DNA of 64,000 bases, taken from the NCBI RefSeq assembly GCF_016803135.1, contig NZ_JAEVFE010000005.1, positions 145,184 through 209,183 on the forward strand, written 5' to 3'. The notes under the pieces are model-generated. The model was not told where the DNA came from. It saw nothing but the letters and a program-made list of their open reading frames with translations, and searched no databases. Shown here piece after piece: positions 16,010-25,263 of this stretch. The translations under genes were made by a program, and so were the position numbers. Each line of letters begins with the position of its first letter. The stretch's first letter is position 1. The stretch is from Altererythrobacter sp. C41. GTDB taxonomy: Bacteria > Pseudomonadota > Alphaproteobacteria > Sphingomonadales > Sphingomonadaceae.

Positions 16010-17317
16010 TCAATAAGGTAGGAACAGGCCTGCCAGCGCAGCGCTCATCAGATTGGCGAGGCTGCCCGCGGCCAGCGCGCGCAGGCCCAGCTTCGCGATG
16101 ACCGGGCGCTGATTCGGCGCGAGTCCGCCCGTAACCGCCATCTGGATCGCAATCGAGGAAAAATTGGCGAAGCCGCACAGCGCGAAGGTGACGATCGCGC
16201 GGCTACGGTCGGTCAGCATCTCGAGCTGTCCAAGCTCGATGAAGGCGACGAATTCGTTGAGCACGATCTTGGTGCCGAACAGCCCGCCGGCGATGCCTGC
16301 CTCTTCCCACGGCACCCCGATCAGGAACATGACCGGCGCGAACAGCCAGCCGAGCACCATCTGGAACGACAGCTCGGGTTGTCCAAACAGTCCGCCGACG
16401 GCGCCGAGAATGCCGTTGGCAAGGGCCACCAGCGCGACGAAGGCCAGCACCATGGCGCCGACCGCCACGGCCAGTTTGACGCCCGTCTGCGCCCCTTGTG
16501 CGGCTGCCTCGATGATATTGGCGGGCCTGTGCCCTTCCTCGAACGTTTCCGCGACTTCGACTTCGTGGGCCTTGTCCCCTTCGGTGATCGCGGCGGGCCC
16601 CTCCGCGCTGATCCGCCCGCGGGGCAGCACGATCTCCCCTTCCGCCTCGGGCGAGGGTTCCTCGTCATCGGGCATGATGATCTTCGCCATCAGGATGCCC
16701 CCGGGCGCCGACATGAAGGCCGCGGCAAGCAGGAACGGCAGGTATTCGTTGCCGAGCAATCCGGCGTAGGCTGCGAGGATCGTGCCCGCGACGCCCGCCA
16801 TGCCGACGGTCATCAGCGTGAACAGCCGGCTCGGCGACAGCGCGGCGAGATAGGGGCGGACCACCAGCGGGCTCTCCGACTGGCCGACGAAGATGTTCGC
16901 CGCCGCGCCGAGCGATTCCACGCGGCTGATGCCCGTCACCCAGCCGATCGCTCCCCCGACCCAGCGCACCACGCGCTGCATGATACCCAGATAGTAGAGG
17001 ATCGAGACGATCGAGGCGAAGAACACGATCACCGGCAGCGCGCCCAGCGCGAAGGTGTTCTCCAGCGGATTGTCCGCCCCGAAGAGGAACGCGGTGCCCG
17101 CATCGGCATAGGACAGGAGCGCCGCGACCCCGTCGCTCATGCCCTTGATCGCCGCCCGGCCCCACGGGGTGCGCAGGACGAGGAACGCAAGCAGGGCCTG
17201 CAGGGCAAAGGCCGCGGCTACCACCCGCAGGCGGATGCGCCGCTTGCCCGTCGACAGAAGGAAGGCGAGCGCCAGGATCGCGACGATCCCGAGCAGGCTG
17301 GTGACGACTGGATGCAT
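16010..17317 (-). CDS. NupC/CNT-family concentrative nucleoside transporter
   Basis: The 435-residue inner-membrane protein imports nucleosides with a cation. It carries the CNT motifs [36 protein letters not shown] (about residues 144-161), PGGILMAKI and NEFVAF with the downstream [16 protein letters not shown] segment (about 386-401). About eight membrane segments are evident, with a charged cytoplasmic loop at about 217-260. It is the first gene of a two-gene operon with the oxygenase and is divergent from the queuosine-precursor transporter gene. Confidence 0.92.
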   Translation of the reverse strand: MHPVVTSLLGIVAILALAFLLSTGKRRIRLRVVAAAFALQALLAFLVLRTPWGRAAIKGMSDGVAALLSYADAGTAFLFGADNPLENTFALGALPVIVFFASIVSILYYLGIMQRVVRWVGGAIGWVTGISRVESLGAAANIFVGQSESPLVVRPYLAALSPSRLFTLMTVGMAGVAGTILAAYAGLLGNEYLPFLLAAAFMSAPGGILMAKIIMPDDEEPSPEAEGEIVLPRGRISAEGPAAITEGDKAHEVEVAETFEEGHRPANIIEAAAQGAQTGVKLAVAVGAMVLAFVALVALANGILGAVGGLFGQPELSFQMVLGWLFAPVMFLIGVPWEEAGIAGGLFGTKIVLNEFVAFIELGQLEMLTDRSRAIVTFALCGFANFSSIAIQMAVTGGLAPNQRPVIAKLGLRALAAGSLANLMSAALAGLFLPY

Positions 17318-17438
17318 GGACGGCCCTGTTCGGCGAGATATCTAAGCCGCTCTCTTGCCTGCCCGGCATCCACAGTCAAACGGGCAGCGCCGCTTAGCCA
17401 CGCTTCCCTTTTTGCCGGCGAGACAATAGGCGGTGGCC

Positions 17439-18098
17439 ATGAACGACGCATCCGCCGCGAATCCCATCCCCCGTTCGCTTTTCGTCTTCGCGCTGGTCTA
17501 TGGCGGGATGACGGTTCTGGCCGGGTTCCTCGCGGTCAAGCAGGTCATGCTGTGGCCGACCTCGCTGGGGGTGGAATCGGGCATCTTCGCGTTCCTGGTG
17601 CTGGTCGTGCTGTCGAGCGCGACCGCGCAGGTACACGGGGCGCCGGCGGCCAACCGGCTGGTGGTCTGGGGCTTCCTGCCGCTCGCCATGTCGATCGTGC
17701 TGATCCTGGTGGTGCTGCGCCTGCCGGCCGATCCAGCCATGTGGCCGGAAGGACTGGAGGCGTTCCAGCTCATCCATGCGACGACGCCGCGGATCATGGC
17801 GGCCGGCCCGGTCGCCTATCTCGTTTCGCTGCTGCTCAACGTGTGGATCTTCTCGAAGCTGCGCGGAGAGGGCGAGGCGAACGGCAGCGTGGGCCTGATG
17901 GTGCGCGGCGCGGTCGCCTCGGCGCTGAGCCAGGCGATCGATTCGGTCATCTTCATCACTCTCGCCTTCGGCGGAGAGCGCGAGATCGGATCGCTCATCG
18001 TGGGCCAGGCGCTGGCGAAGATCGTGCTGTCGCTCGTCCTCGTGCCGTTCCTGATCGCGATCGCGGTGAAGATCGCGCGGCGGCTCGATCGAGCCTAA
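17439..18098 (+). CDS. Queuosine precursor transporter (YhhQ/COG1738 family)
   Basis: This is an about 219-residue inner-membrane protein with six hydrophobic segments. Family traits are LLLNVWIFSKLR, the RGAVASALSQAIDSVIFITLAFGG block (about residues 151-174) and ALAKIVLSLVLVPF. Members import queuosine precursors for tRNA modification. The ATG at 17439 is preferred; an in-frame GTG at 17433 is also possible. The 3' end overlaps the convergent hypothetical gene by four bases. Confidence 0.88.
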   Translation: MNDASAANPIPRSLFVFALVYGGMTVLAGFLAVKQVMLWPTSLGVESGIFAFLVLVVLSSATAQVHGAPAANRLVVWGFLPLAMSIVLILVVLRLPADPAMWPEGLEAFQLIHATTPRIMAAGPVAYLVSLLLNVWIFSKLRGEGEANGSVGLMVRGAVASALSQAIDSVIFITLAFGGEREIGSLIVGQALAKIVLSLVLVPFLIAIAVKIARRLDRA

Positions 18099-18355
18099 GA
18101 TTTTCCGGCGGCGTCGAGCAGGTCCATGAAGTTGCGGGCCGCCTCGCGCTCTTCGTGACTCTCGAAGACCTCGTCCAGATCGGGCGCGGCGCCGAGCATG
18201 TAGAGCAGCGTCCACAGCGCGAAGCGCTTGCCGGGATCGGTCTCGAGACCGAGATCCACCTGGCACCGCTCGATCCCCGCAGCCAGCGCAGGCCCGGGCA
18301 CGGCATCGATGTCGTCGGTCGCGAAATAGCGGCGGAGAAGGTCGTCGAGGTCCAT
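18095..18355 (-). CDS. Hypothetical protein (86 aa)
   Basis: The 86-residue acidic soluble protein begins MDLDDLLRRYFATDDID and has a compact helical middle (LAAGIERCQVDLGLETDPGK, about residues 25-44). I recognise no domain. It resembles short uncharacterised proteins of sphingomonads with a DDLLRRYFATDDL-like start. It is convergent with the YhhQ-like gene and lies 51 bases after the end of the Lrp-family gene on the same strand. Confidence 0.65.
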   Translation of the reverse strand: MDLDDLLRRYFATDDIDAVPGPALAAGIERCQVDLGLETDPGKRFALWTLLYMLGAAPDLDEVFESHEEREAARNFMDLLDAAGKS

Positions 18356-18405
18356 GCGGGGTGCCTAGCGCAGATCACGGCCCGCGGCCATGCGCCGCCC
18401 GGGCG

Positions 18406-18870
18406 TCACTCCAGCGGCAGCTCGGTCGTCGCCTTGATCTCCGACAGGGCGACGGTGGAATTGATCTCCTGAACGCCGGGCAGCTTGCTGAGCTGATCGA
18501 AGAAGAAACGTTCGTAGGCGTCGATGTCCTTCGCCACGATCCGCAGCATGAAATCCATCGTCCCCATCAGGACATAGGCGTCGAGCACTTCGGGGAAGCC
18601 GCGGATCGTCTCGCTGAACTCGTCGAGATTGGCGCGTCCGTGGGCGTTGAGCTTCACCTGCGCGAAGACATGGGCGTTGAGGCCGACCTTGCGCCGGTCG
18701 ACGATCGCCACGCGCTTACGGATGTAGCCCTCGCGCTCGAGGCGGTCGATGCGCCGCCAGCAGGGGGAGGCGGAGAGGCCCACCCGTTCGGCGATCTGCG
18801 CCGTCGTCTGATTCGCGTCACGCTGCAATTCGCGGAGAATCTTTTTCTCGTATCGGTCGAGCTGGGTCAT
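18406..18870 (-). CDS. Lrp/AsnC-family transcriptional regulator
   Basis: The 154-residue protein has an N-terminal winged helix-turn-helix (LDRYEKKILRELQRD, then TTAQIAERVGLSASPCWRRI, about residues 4-44). The C-terminal ligand-sensing RAM domain has FPEVLDAYVLMGTMDFMLRI. The ATG at 18870 gives the family length; an upstream extension was rejected. It is divergent from the leucine-dehydrogenase-like gene, with 128 bases between. An amino-acid-responsive control of that gene is the obvious inference. Confidence 0.92.
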   Translation of the reverse strand: MTQLDRYEKKILRELQRDANQTTAQIAERVGLSASPCWRRIDRLEREGYIRKRVAIVDRRKVGLNAHVFAQVKLNAHGRANLDEFSETIRGFPEVLDAYVLMGTMDFMLRIVAKDIDAYERFFFDQLSKLPGVQEINSTVALSEIKATTELPLE

Positions 18871-18998
18871 CTGTTTCTCATAATCCCACATCTCGGGCAG
18901 GAACATCCCCCAAAGAAGCTGCACCGCCGCCAAAGCGAGCAAGTTTCTCCGGCGGACCGGTGCGATGATCTGCGCGAGCTCGTGAAGGAGAGACTTGC

Positions 18999-20051
18999 AT
19001 GGTTGCCCGCCCCGCCCGCCTGACCCCGCCGCTGCAGTGCGTGCCGCTGCGCGACCCCGAGAGCGGTCTCGAAGGCGTGATCGTCATCCACTCGACCGCG
19101 CTGGGGCCGGGTGCCGGCGGATGCCGCTTCTGGAGCTACCCGGACATGGACGGGGCGCGGGCCGATGCGATGCGGCTGGCGGAAGGGATGAGCTACAAGA
19201 ACGCGCTCGCCGGCCTGCCGCTCGGCGGGGCCAAGGCGGTCCTGCGCAGGCCGGGGGGAGAATTCGACCGGGCGCGCCTGTTCCACGCCTTCGGCCGCGC
19301 GGTCGAGGAACTCGGCGGGCGCTACGTCACGGCGGAGGATGTCGGCACTTCGGTCGCCGACATGCAGGACGTCGCAAAGGCGACGCGCCACGTCGCGGGC
19401 CTGCCGCCGGCCGAAGGGCGCGCGGGCGGCGACCCCTCGCCCTGGACGGCGCGGGGCGTGTTCGAATCGATGCAGGCCGCGGCCGCCTTTGCGCTCGGCA
19501 GCGAGTTGCGCGGCCTGACAGTCGCCGTGCAGGGAACCGGCAACGTCGGAGCGGATCTCTGCCGCCATCTCGCCGAAGAGGGTGCGCGCCTGGTGATCGC
19601 GGACCCGAGCCCCGCCCGGCGGGAGGAGCTGCGCGTCGCCCTCGGCGCAAAGGTCGTCGGAGTGGGCGAGATCGCCGAAGTCGAGGCCGACGTGTTCGCG
19701 CCCTGCGCGCTCGGCGGAGCGCTGACCCGCGAGAGCGTCGGCAAGCTCCAGGCGCGCCTGGTCTGCGGCGCCGCGAACAACCAACTCGCCAGCCCCGAGG
19801 TCGGCGCCATGCTGCTCGACCGCGGGATCGCCTACGTGCCCGACTATGTCGCGAACGCGGGCGGGATCATCAGCGTCTCCGCCGAGTACCTTGGCGAGAC
19901 CGAAACGGATGTGGCGCAGCGTGTCGCCGCCATTGCCCCGCGCGTTGCCGAGATCCTCGAGCGCGCCGCGCACGAGAGCCGCTCGCCCGCCACCGTTGCC
20001 GACGAGATGGCGGAAGAAGTTATCGGCCGGGCGCAGCAGGCGGCGGCCTGA
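18999..20051 (+). CDS. Leucine dehydrogenase-like Glu/Leu/Phe/Val dehydrogenase
   Basis: The 350-residue enzyme should deaminate a branched-chain or aromatic amino acid with NAD+. It has the GLPLGGAKAVL catalytic Lys motif (about residues 71-81), YVTAEDVGTSVADM, the Rossmann motif GTGNVGADLC (about 175-184), and CGAANNQL. The terminal YVPDYVANAGGIISVS is diagnostic of leucine/phenylalanine dehydrogenases. An AAGGAG ribosome site precedes the ATG. It is divergent from an Lrp-family regulator and followed 13 bases later by a small ACT-like gene. Confidence 0.92.
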   Translation: MVARPARLTPPLQCVPLRDPESGLEGVIVIHSTALGPGAGGCRFWSYPDMDGARADAMRLAEGMSYKNALAGLPLGGAKAVLRRPGGEFDRARLFHAFGRAVEELGGRYVTAEDVGTSVADMQDVAKATRHVAGLPPAEGRAGGDPSPWTARGVFESMQAAAAFALGSELRGLTVAVQGTGNVGADLCRHLAEEGARLVIADPSPARREELRVALGAKVVGVGEIAEVEADVFAPCALGGALTRESVGKLQARLVCGAANNQLASPEVGAMLLDRGIAYVPDYVANAGGIISVSAEYLGETETDVAQRVAAIAPRVAEILERAAHESRSPATVADEMAEEVIGRAQQAAA

Positions 20052-20064
20052 GGCGCATCTCGCC

Positions 20065-20310
20065 ATGCACCGGTTCCGCATCGACGCGATTGCCGATCCG
20101 CAGTCGCTGCCGCGCGTCACCGGTGCATTCGCGCAGCGCGCGATAATCCCCGATACCCTGTCGGCGCGCTTCGACGGCGAGGCCGTACGGATCGAAGCGA
20201 CGATCTCAGGGCTGGACGCCCGGCAAGCGGCCGTCATTGCGGCGAAGCTGGGCGCAACCGTGGCGGCGGTCGCGGTGAGGCTGGAGGCAGTGGAGGAGGC
20301 GTTCGCCTAA
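20065..20310 (+). CDS. Small ACT-like protein (81 aa)
   Basis: The 81-residue product MHRFRIDAIADPQSLPRVTG... has the beta-alpha-beta-beta-alpha pattern of an ACT-type module. A strand (FRIDAIADP) precedes a helix (QSLPRVTGAFAQR), two strands (ARFDGEAVRIEATISG), a second helix and a final strand. ACT modules bind amino acids and regulate enzymes of amino-acid metabolism. It is probably co-transcribed with the leucine-dehydrogenase-like gene and could sense its substrate. The fold call is by pattern only, and a resemblance to the IlvM small subunit is possible. Confidence 0.6.
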   Translation: MHRFRIDAIADPQSLPRVTGAFAQRAIIPDTLSARFDGEAVRIEATISGLDARQAAVIAAKLGATVAAVAVRLEAVEEAFA

Positions 20311-21497
20311 GGTCGAGGTTCCCCGCCCTGCGCGGCTAGGATGCGCAGCACGTTGCCGCTCCACATCTTCTCGATGTCGGCATCGGAATAACCTGCAGCC
20401 TCGAGCCGTTCGGTCACCTTGGGCAGCGCCGAAATATCCTCGATCCCCGCAAGGCCGCCGCCGCCGTCCCAGTCGGCGCCGAAGCAGATATGGTCTACCC
20501 CGCCGACTTCGATCGCGCGCAGGACCATCGCCATGTAGTCTTCGAAATCGGCGGCCCACATCGGTTCGGTCTTGTCGAGTTCGCGCCACTTGCGGGTGAG
20601 TTCGGCCTGCTCCTCCGGTGCCATCCCGCCGATCTGCTCGTACTGCCCGAACAGCTCGGCCCGCGCCGGAGACATGTTCATCTCCGACATGAAGATGGTC
20701 GAGATGCACATCGCGCCGCCTTTCGCCGCGAGCTTGCGCAGACGCTCCTCGTCGAGATTGCGCGGGTGATCGTAGGCCGAGCGCAGGCTCGAATGCGACA
20801 GGATGATCGGATACTTCGACAGCTCCAGAAGCTGGTCGAACGCGGCGTCCGAAGAATGGCTGGCATCGATGACGATGCCGAGCCGGTTCATCTCCGCCAC
20901 CCATTTCCTGCCGAGGGGACTCAGGCCGCTCCAGCGCGCTTCCCCGGTCGCCGAGTCCGCGAACTGGTTGGTCGCCGAATGGACCGGGCCGGCCATGCGC
21001 ACGCCCTTGTCGTAGAATTCCTGCAGCAGCGAGAGATCTTCGCCCAGCGGGTAGCTGTTCTCGATCGACTTGAACGCGATCAGCTTGCCTTCGCCGTTGA
21101 GCCGCCGCGCATCGTCGGCGGTCAGCGCCGGAGCGATCGCACTGCCGTTCTCCGCAACCACGCCATCGATCAGGTCGGACCGCTCGCGCGCGAACGCCAG
21201 CGCATCGGCGTAACCCTGCGGTGTCAGCGGCCCCTGCTCGGTATAGATGACGAAGAACCCGCCATCGAGCGCGCCGTCCTTCATCCGCGGAATGTCGAGC
21301 TGGACGAGGTCGTTCGCCAGCGCGTGCCGGTCGGCGAAACTCCACCCTTCGCGCTCGAAATGAAGCGGCGTGTCGAGGTGAGTGTCGAGCACGAGCATGT
21401 CCGCGTGAAGCGATGCAGGCCCGGCGGGTTTCTCCTCGCCCACGGCCGAGCAGGATGCGAGCGCCGTGGCGGCGAGCAGCAGGGCGGGCTTCTTCAT
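20307..21497 (-). CDS. Membrane dipeptidase, M19 family, putative lipoprotein
   Basis: The 396-residue protein hydrolyses dipeptides, often with a D-residue at the C-terminal side. The signal ends ALASCSA (lipobox Cys about residue 16). Zinc ligands of the renal-dipeptidase site are visible: DTHLD (HxD, about 39-43), the Glu of SIENS, DASHSSD, SHSSLRSAYDHPRN and FGADWDG. It is the last gene of the dgcN operon and overlaps the S12 hydrolase gene by ATGA. It probably works in the cell envelope on D-containing dipeptides that feed the DgcN/DgcA steps. Confidence 0.92.
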   Translation of the reverse strand: MKKPALLLAATALASCSAVGEEKPAGPASLHADMLVLDTHLDTPLHFEREGWSFADRHALANDLVQLDIPRMKDGALDGGFFVIYTEQGPLTPQGYADALAFARERSDLIDGVVAENGSAIAPALTADDARRLNGEGKLIAFKSIENSYPLGEDLSLLQEFYDKGVRMAGPVHSATNQFADSATGEARWSGLSPLGRKWVAEMNRLGIVIDASHSSDAAFDQLLELSKYPIILSHSSLRSAYDHPRNLDEERLRKLAAKGGAMCISTIFMSEMNMSPARAELFGQYEQIGGMAPEEQAELTRKWRELDKTEPMWAADFEDYMAMVLRAIEVGGVDHICFGADWDGGGGLAGIEDISALPKVTERLEAAGYSDADIEKMWSGNVLRILAAQGGEPRP

Positions 21498-23071
21498 TTC
21501 TTGTCCTCCACGGGCTTCAGATCGAGATCCTGATAGTCCCAGCTGAAGTCGGCGATAACGCTCACCGGCTTCATGGTCACGCCGGTCACCTTGCCGTCCG
21601 CATCGAGCGCGAAGGTAACGTAGGCGGGCTCGATCGCCGGATCGTCGAATTCGGTGACGAAGCTGTCGTATTGCCAATGCTTCAGCCGCCCCGCCATGTC
21701 GGGCGTGGGGGTGAAGTCGATTCTCAGGCCCTCGGGCGTGGCACCGATCACGACGTCGCCGTACCACGCATCGCGGTACCGCCCCGCGTAGCGCGCGAGA
21801 TCGAGCGAGGGGCCGACATCGACCGGCGAGGCTTGCGCCTGTTCGAGGTATTCCTTGCCCCCCTGCAGCCGGGCTTCGAACCAGTCCTGCCACTTGGTCG
21901 TCCAGTCGAAATCGGGCTGATCGAGATAGTGGTCGAGCAGGTCGTAGGTCAGGCCGAGGATCATTCCGCTGTCCTCGCTGTTCATCATGATCGCGAAACC
22001 GACGTCCAGATCCGGGATCATCACCACGCGGGTGATCGAGCCGAACACACCGCCGCTATGCTGGACGATACGGTGTCCGCGATAGTCCTGCACCTGCCAG
22101 CCGAGCGCATAGGCCTGCTGCGTGGGCTGTGCGGGCTTCAGACTGTCGGGCAGTTCGGTGATGGGCATCGGCGTCACCGGCGTCCACATCTCCCGCGCCT
22201 GCTCCTCGCTGAACAGCCGCCCGCCGCCGGGCAGCGCGCCGTGTGCGAGCTGGATCTTGAGCCAGGCCGCCATGTCCTCCGCGCTCAGCGCAAGCCCGCC
22301 TGCGGGTGCGGCGCTGCGGCCGAGTTCGTCGCGCTCGTCGAGCACCTGCTGCGGCCCGAGACCTCGCAGCACGCCCGAGAGACGGGCATGCGGCCACGAG
22401 CGGTTGGGCGTGCGGAACCGGTCCGCGCTGTCGCTGGTCGCGTTCTCCATCCCGCCTGCGCGCAATACGCGGTCGCGCATGAAGACTTCCCAGGTCTGTC
22501 CGGTGACTTCCTCGATCAACTGTCCGGCCACGGTGTAGAGGATGTTGTCGTAGGCATAGGCGGAGCGGAAGCTCGTCTTCGGCTTGAGGAAGGCCACGCG
22601 CTCGACCGTCTCGCGGCGAGTGAGACTGCTGCGCGGCACGAACAGCAGGTCGCCCTGCCCGAGCCCCAGACCGCTGCGATGGACGAGCAGGTCGCGGATC
22701 GTGATCTCGCGCGTGACCCAGGGGTCGTACATGCGGAACCAAGGCATGTGCTCGATCACCGGATCGTCCCACGCGATCTTGCCCTCGTCTACGAGGATCG
22801 CGAGCGCCGCGGCCGTCATGGCCTTGCCGGTCGAGCCGGTCTGGAACAGCGTTTCGGCGTCGACCGGTGCAGGCTCGCCCAGCTTGCGCACGCCCCAGCC
22901 GCGCGCGAGCGTCGTCTCTCCGTCCTCGACGATCGCGATCGCCACGCCGACGGCGCCGATCTCCTGCCGCAGCGCCTCGACGCTTTCGCCGATATCCGCC
23001 GGCGGATCGGCCAGCGCGGGTGCCGAGCATATCAGCAGGAACGAGAGGGCAAACAGGCGGACGTGGCTCAT
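21494..23071 (-). CDS. Serine hydrolase, S12/beta-lactamase-like family, exported
   Basis: The 525-residue exported protein has a signal peptide ending SAPALA (about residues 16-21). The catalytic signatures of penicillin-binding-type hydrolases are present: the SxxK tetrad in TGSTGKAM (about 79-86), the YxN motif in YAYDNIL and HSGG as the third motif. A C-terminal domain (about 420-525) resembles DUF3471. The family includes D-aminopeptidases, DD-carboxypeptidases and esterases. Its place between a YkvI-type transporter and a dipeptidase, with overlapping codons at both ends, points to D-peptide hydrolysis. Confidence 0.88.
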   Translation of the reverse strand: MSHVRLFALSFLLICSAPALADPPADIGESVEALRQEIGAVGVAIAIVEDGETTLARGWGVRKLGEPAPVDAETLFQTGSTGKAMTAAALAILVDEGKIAWDDPVIEHMPWFRMYDPWVTREITIRDLLVHRSGLGLGQGDLLFVPRSSLTRRETVERVAFLKPKTSFRSAYAYDNILYTVAGQLIEEVTGQTWEVFMRDRVLRAGGMENATSDSADRFRTPNRSWPHARLSGVLRGLGPQQVLDERDELGRSAAPAGGLALSAEDMAAWLKIQLAHGALPGGGRLFSEEQAREMWTPVTPMPITELPDSLKPAQPTQQAYALGWQVQDYRGHRIVQHSGGVFGSITRVVMIPDLDVGFAIMMNSEDSGMILGLTYDLLDHYLDQPDFDWTTKWQDWFEARLQGGKEYLEQAQASPVDVGPSLDLARYAGRYRDAWYGDVVIGATPEGLRIDFTPTPDMAGRLKHWQYDSFVTEFDDPAIEPAYVTFALDADGKVTGVTMKPVSVIADFSWDYQDLDLKPVEDKK

Positions 23072-24207
23072 GACGATACCTCCGGTCGGGGTTCGCGGCC
23101 TCCGCGCAGGAGGCGATAAGTGCCGATGCCTAGCAGCGGCACGACGAAGACGGCGAGGAACAGCCAGGCAAGGAAGCGGTAGCCGCTGGCGATCAGGTCC
23201 ACGAGACCCACGCGAACGGCGATGAACATGCATCCGGCGAGGATAGCCGCGCCGATCAATGCGCGCAGGGCCGGCCCCGGTGCCGGGCGTCCGCGCGATT
23301 CCAGTGCGCCGGCGATCCGTTCGTTGACCGCATGGATCGCGCCGACACCGCTTTCGAGCAGCGCGGTGAAGATCATCACCTGGAAGAGGACGTGAAAGCC
23401 GGGCACGTCCATCTGCCGCAGGAGGAAGTCGGACGGCAGGATCTCCGCTCCGATCGCCGGGTAGTAGGCCATCATCGCGGTGAAGAAGAGGATCGCCGGC
23501 AGCATGGTCAGGGGCCCGGCGACGACGCCCGCGATCAGCGCATCGCGCCGGCTGGTCAGGTGGCGCAGCACCGGCAGGATCACCACCGCGCCGACGATGT
23601 TGTAGCTCGCATAGGTGAACCCGCCCGCCATCCAGTCCCCGGCCGGTGACGGCGCGGCGGCGAAGCCTTGTCCGATCAGATCGCCGAAGCTCGTCAGCGC
23701 GAAGACGATGAACAGCGCGTAGACCGTGTAGATCAGCATCGAGGCGTATTTGAACAGGCGCTCGACCCCGGCAGTCCCGAAGGCGGTCGTCACCAGGATC
23801 GCCGCCGCCAGCAGGATCGAACCTGCCAGCTCCGGCCAGCCGAAGGTCGCCGCCCCGATCGCGCCCGCTGCGGCGCCGAACACCGCGACGATCAGGACGA
23901 CGAAGATCAGATAGGCAGCCTCGAACAGCACCCAGCCGGGTCCGAGCAGCCCCTTGAAGAAAGCGCGGTAGTCGTAGGCGTTCATCGCCCGGGCGAGCGC
24001 GAAAGTCAGCGCCGCGACGACGCTCCAGATCAGCGTCGCCAGCAGCATTCCCGCCAGCCCGCCCCATGGTCCGGCCGGCACGAAATACTCCGCCAGTTCG
24101 CGCCCCGTGGCGTAGCCTCCGCCGATGATCACCGCCTTGAGCGCGAAGCCCGGCAACAGGAAGCGCTGGAACCAGTTCCCCCCGCCGACGGCTTCGCCCG
24201 TGCTCAT
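23068..24207 (-). CDS. YkvI-family (APC superfamily-like) membrane transporter
   Basis: The 379-residue inner-membrane protein has about ten hydrophobic segments. It opens with LPGFALKAVIIGGGYATGRELAEYF (given in part), a GGYATGRE motif like those of YkvI-type proteins related to amino-acid transporters. GGFTYASYNIVGAVVILP and LLESGVGAIHAVNERI are further family blocks. It overlaps dgcN and the S12 gene by ATGA, so it is the likely importer for the operon's product, a D-amino acid or small peptide. Substrate not established. Confidence 0.8.
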   Translation of the reverse strand: MSTGEAVGGGNWFQRFLLPGFALKAVIIGGGYATGRELAEYFVPAGPWGGLAGMLLATLIWSVVAALTFALARAMNAYDYRAFFKGLLGPGWVLFEAAYLIFVVLIVAVFGAAAGAIGAATFGWPELAGSILLAAAILVTTAFGTAGVERLFKYASMLIYTVYALFIVFALTSFGDLIGQGFAAAPSPAGDWMAGGFTYASYNIVGAVVILPVLRHLTSRRDALIAGVVAGPLTMLPAILFFTAMMAYYPAIGAEILPSDFLLRQMDVPGFHVLFQVMIFTALLESGVGAIHAVNERIAGALESRGRPAPGPALRALIGAAILAGCMFIAVRVGLVDLIASGYRFLAWLFLAVFVVPLLGIGTYRLLRGGREPRPEVSS

Positions 24208-25244
24208 GCGAGGCAGCTGTCGACCAGTGCGGCGAACGCGGCGCCCCCGCGGATCGGGTCGGCGACCGGGATGTTGAGCCGCTCGCGCTCCGCCGCCATC
24301 AACGCCTCAGCCTCCCCGGCGCTCAGACTTGAGGTGTTGAGGCTGACGCCGCCGCAGCGGATCACCGGATTGGTGCGGCTACCGAGGCGGATCGTGAGAT
24401 CGACCACCTCCTCGACCGAGGGCAAGACGAAGTCTTCGAGCCCGAGGATCACCTTGCGCGCGGGATCGTGGCAGACGACGAAGACGTCGGGCTGGCTGCC
24501 GTGCAGCAGGCCGAGCGACACCGCGGCGTAGGCCGGGTTGAAGATCGAGCCCTGCCCCTCGATCACGTCCCAGTGATCAGCGGGCGCGTCGGGGCTCAGG
24601 ATCTCCGCCGCGCCTGCTTCGAAATCGGACACGACGGCATCCATCGGGATACCGCCGCCCGCTATCATGATGCCCGTCTGGCCCGTGGCGCGGAAGTCCG
24701 CGTCGATCCCGCGCTCGACGAAGGCGCGGTGCAGCGCGAGCGCGGTGTACTTCTTGCCCAGCGCGCAATCGGTGCCGACGGTCAGCAGCCGCTTCCCGCT
24801 GCGCTTGCGCCCGTTGCCGACCGGAATGCCCGGCGGCGGGCTGCGCACGTCGATCAGCCGCCGCCCGGTGCGCCGTGCGGCCTCGGCCAGTGCCGGAATG
24901 CTGTCGAGCCGGACGTGGAGGCCGCTGACGATGTCGAGTCCCGCTTCCATCGCCTCGACCAGCGCCGCTACCCATCGCTCCCCGATGATCCCGCCCTGGT
25001 TGGCCACCCCGATCACCAGCGAGCGCGCACCCGCACTGCGCGCCTCGGCCGGCGTCATGCGCGGCAGACCGGTCGAAACCGCGCAGCCGTCCACGCCGAA
25101 CTCGCCGACGCAGCGGTCGGCCGCCCAGTCGGCCAGCCCGAACGCCGTCTTGGCGAAGCTCGGCTCGGTCGTGTCGCCGAGGAACAGCAGATAGGGCTGC
25201 GGCAGCACCATGGCGTCGGCCCGCCGGCCGATCGGAGCGTTCAT
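24204..25244 (-). CDS. dgcN: DUF1611 protein, DgcN-type D-amino-acid N-acyltransferase
   Basis: The 346-residue protein belongs to DUF1611, whose characterised member DgcN N-acetylates D-glutamate before epimerisation by DgcA. A P-loop-like TVGTDCALGKKYTAL (about residues 156-170) opens the C-terminal ATP/acyl-CoA-binding part. GQTGIMIAGGGIPMDAVVSD, VIEGQGSIFNPAY and CHDPARK are conserved blocks. The ATG at 25244 has GGGAGGGG upstream; GTG at 25253 is an alternative. A dgcA gene lies 3.4 kb away under the same predicted promoter type, which strengthens the call. Other D-amino acids may be the true substrate. Confidence 0.85.
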   Translation of the reverse strand: MNAPIGRRADAMVLPQPYLLFLGDTTEPSFAKTAFGLADWAADRCVGEFGVDGCAVSTGLPRMTPAEARSAGARSLVIGVANQGGIIGERWVAALVEAMEAGLDIVSGLHVRLDSIPALAEAARRTGRRLIDVRSPPPGIPVGNGRKRSGKRLLTVGTDCALGKKYTALALHRAFVERGIDADFRATGQTGIMIAGGGIPMDAVVSDFEAGAAEILSPDAPADHWDVIEGQGSIFNPAYAAVSLGLLHGSQPDVFVVCHDPARKVILGLEDFVLPSVEEVVDLTIRLGSRTNPVIRCGGVSLNTSSLSAGEAEALMAAERERLNIPVADPIRGGAAFAALVDSCLA

Positions 25245-25263
25245 CTCGTCCACCCCTCCCCGC

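Noticed and set aside
16379..18472. 697-codon plus-strand frame crossing nupC and the YhhQ-like gene
   Set aside because: It is antisense to nupC and out of frame with the YhhQ-like protein, with low-complexity content.
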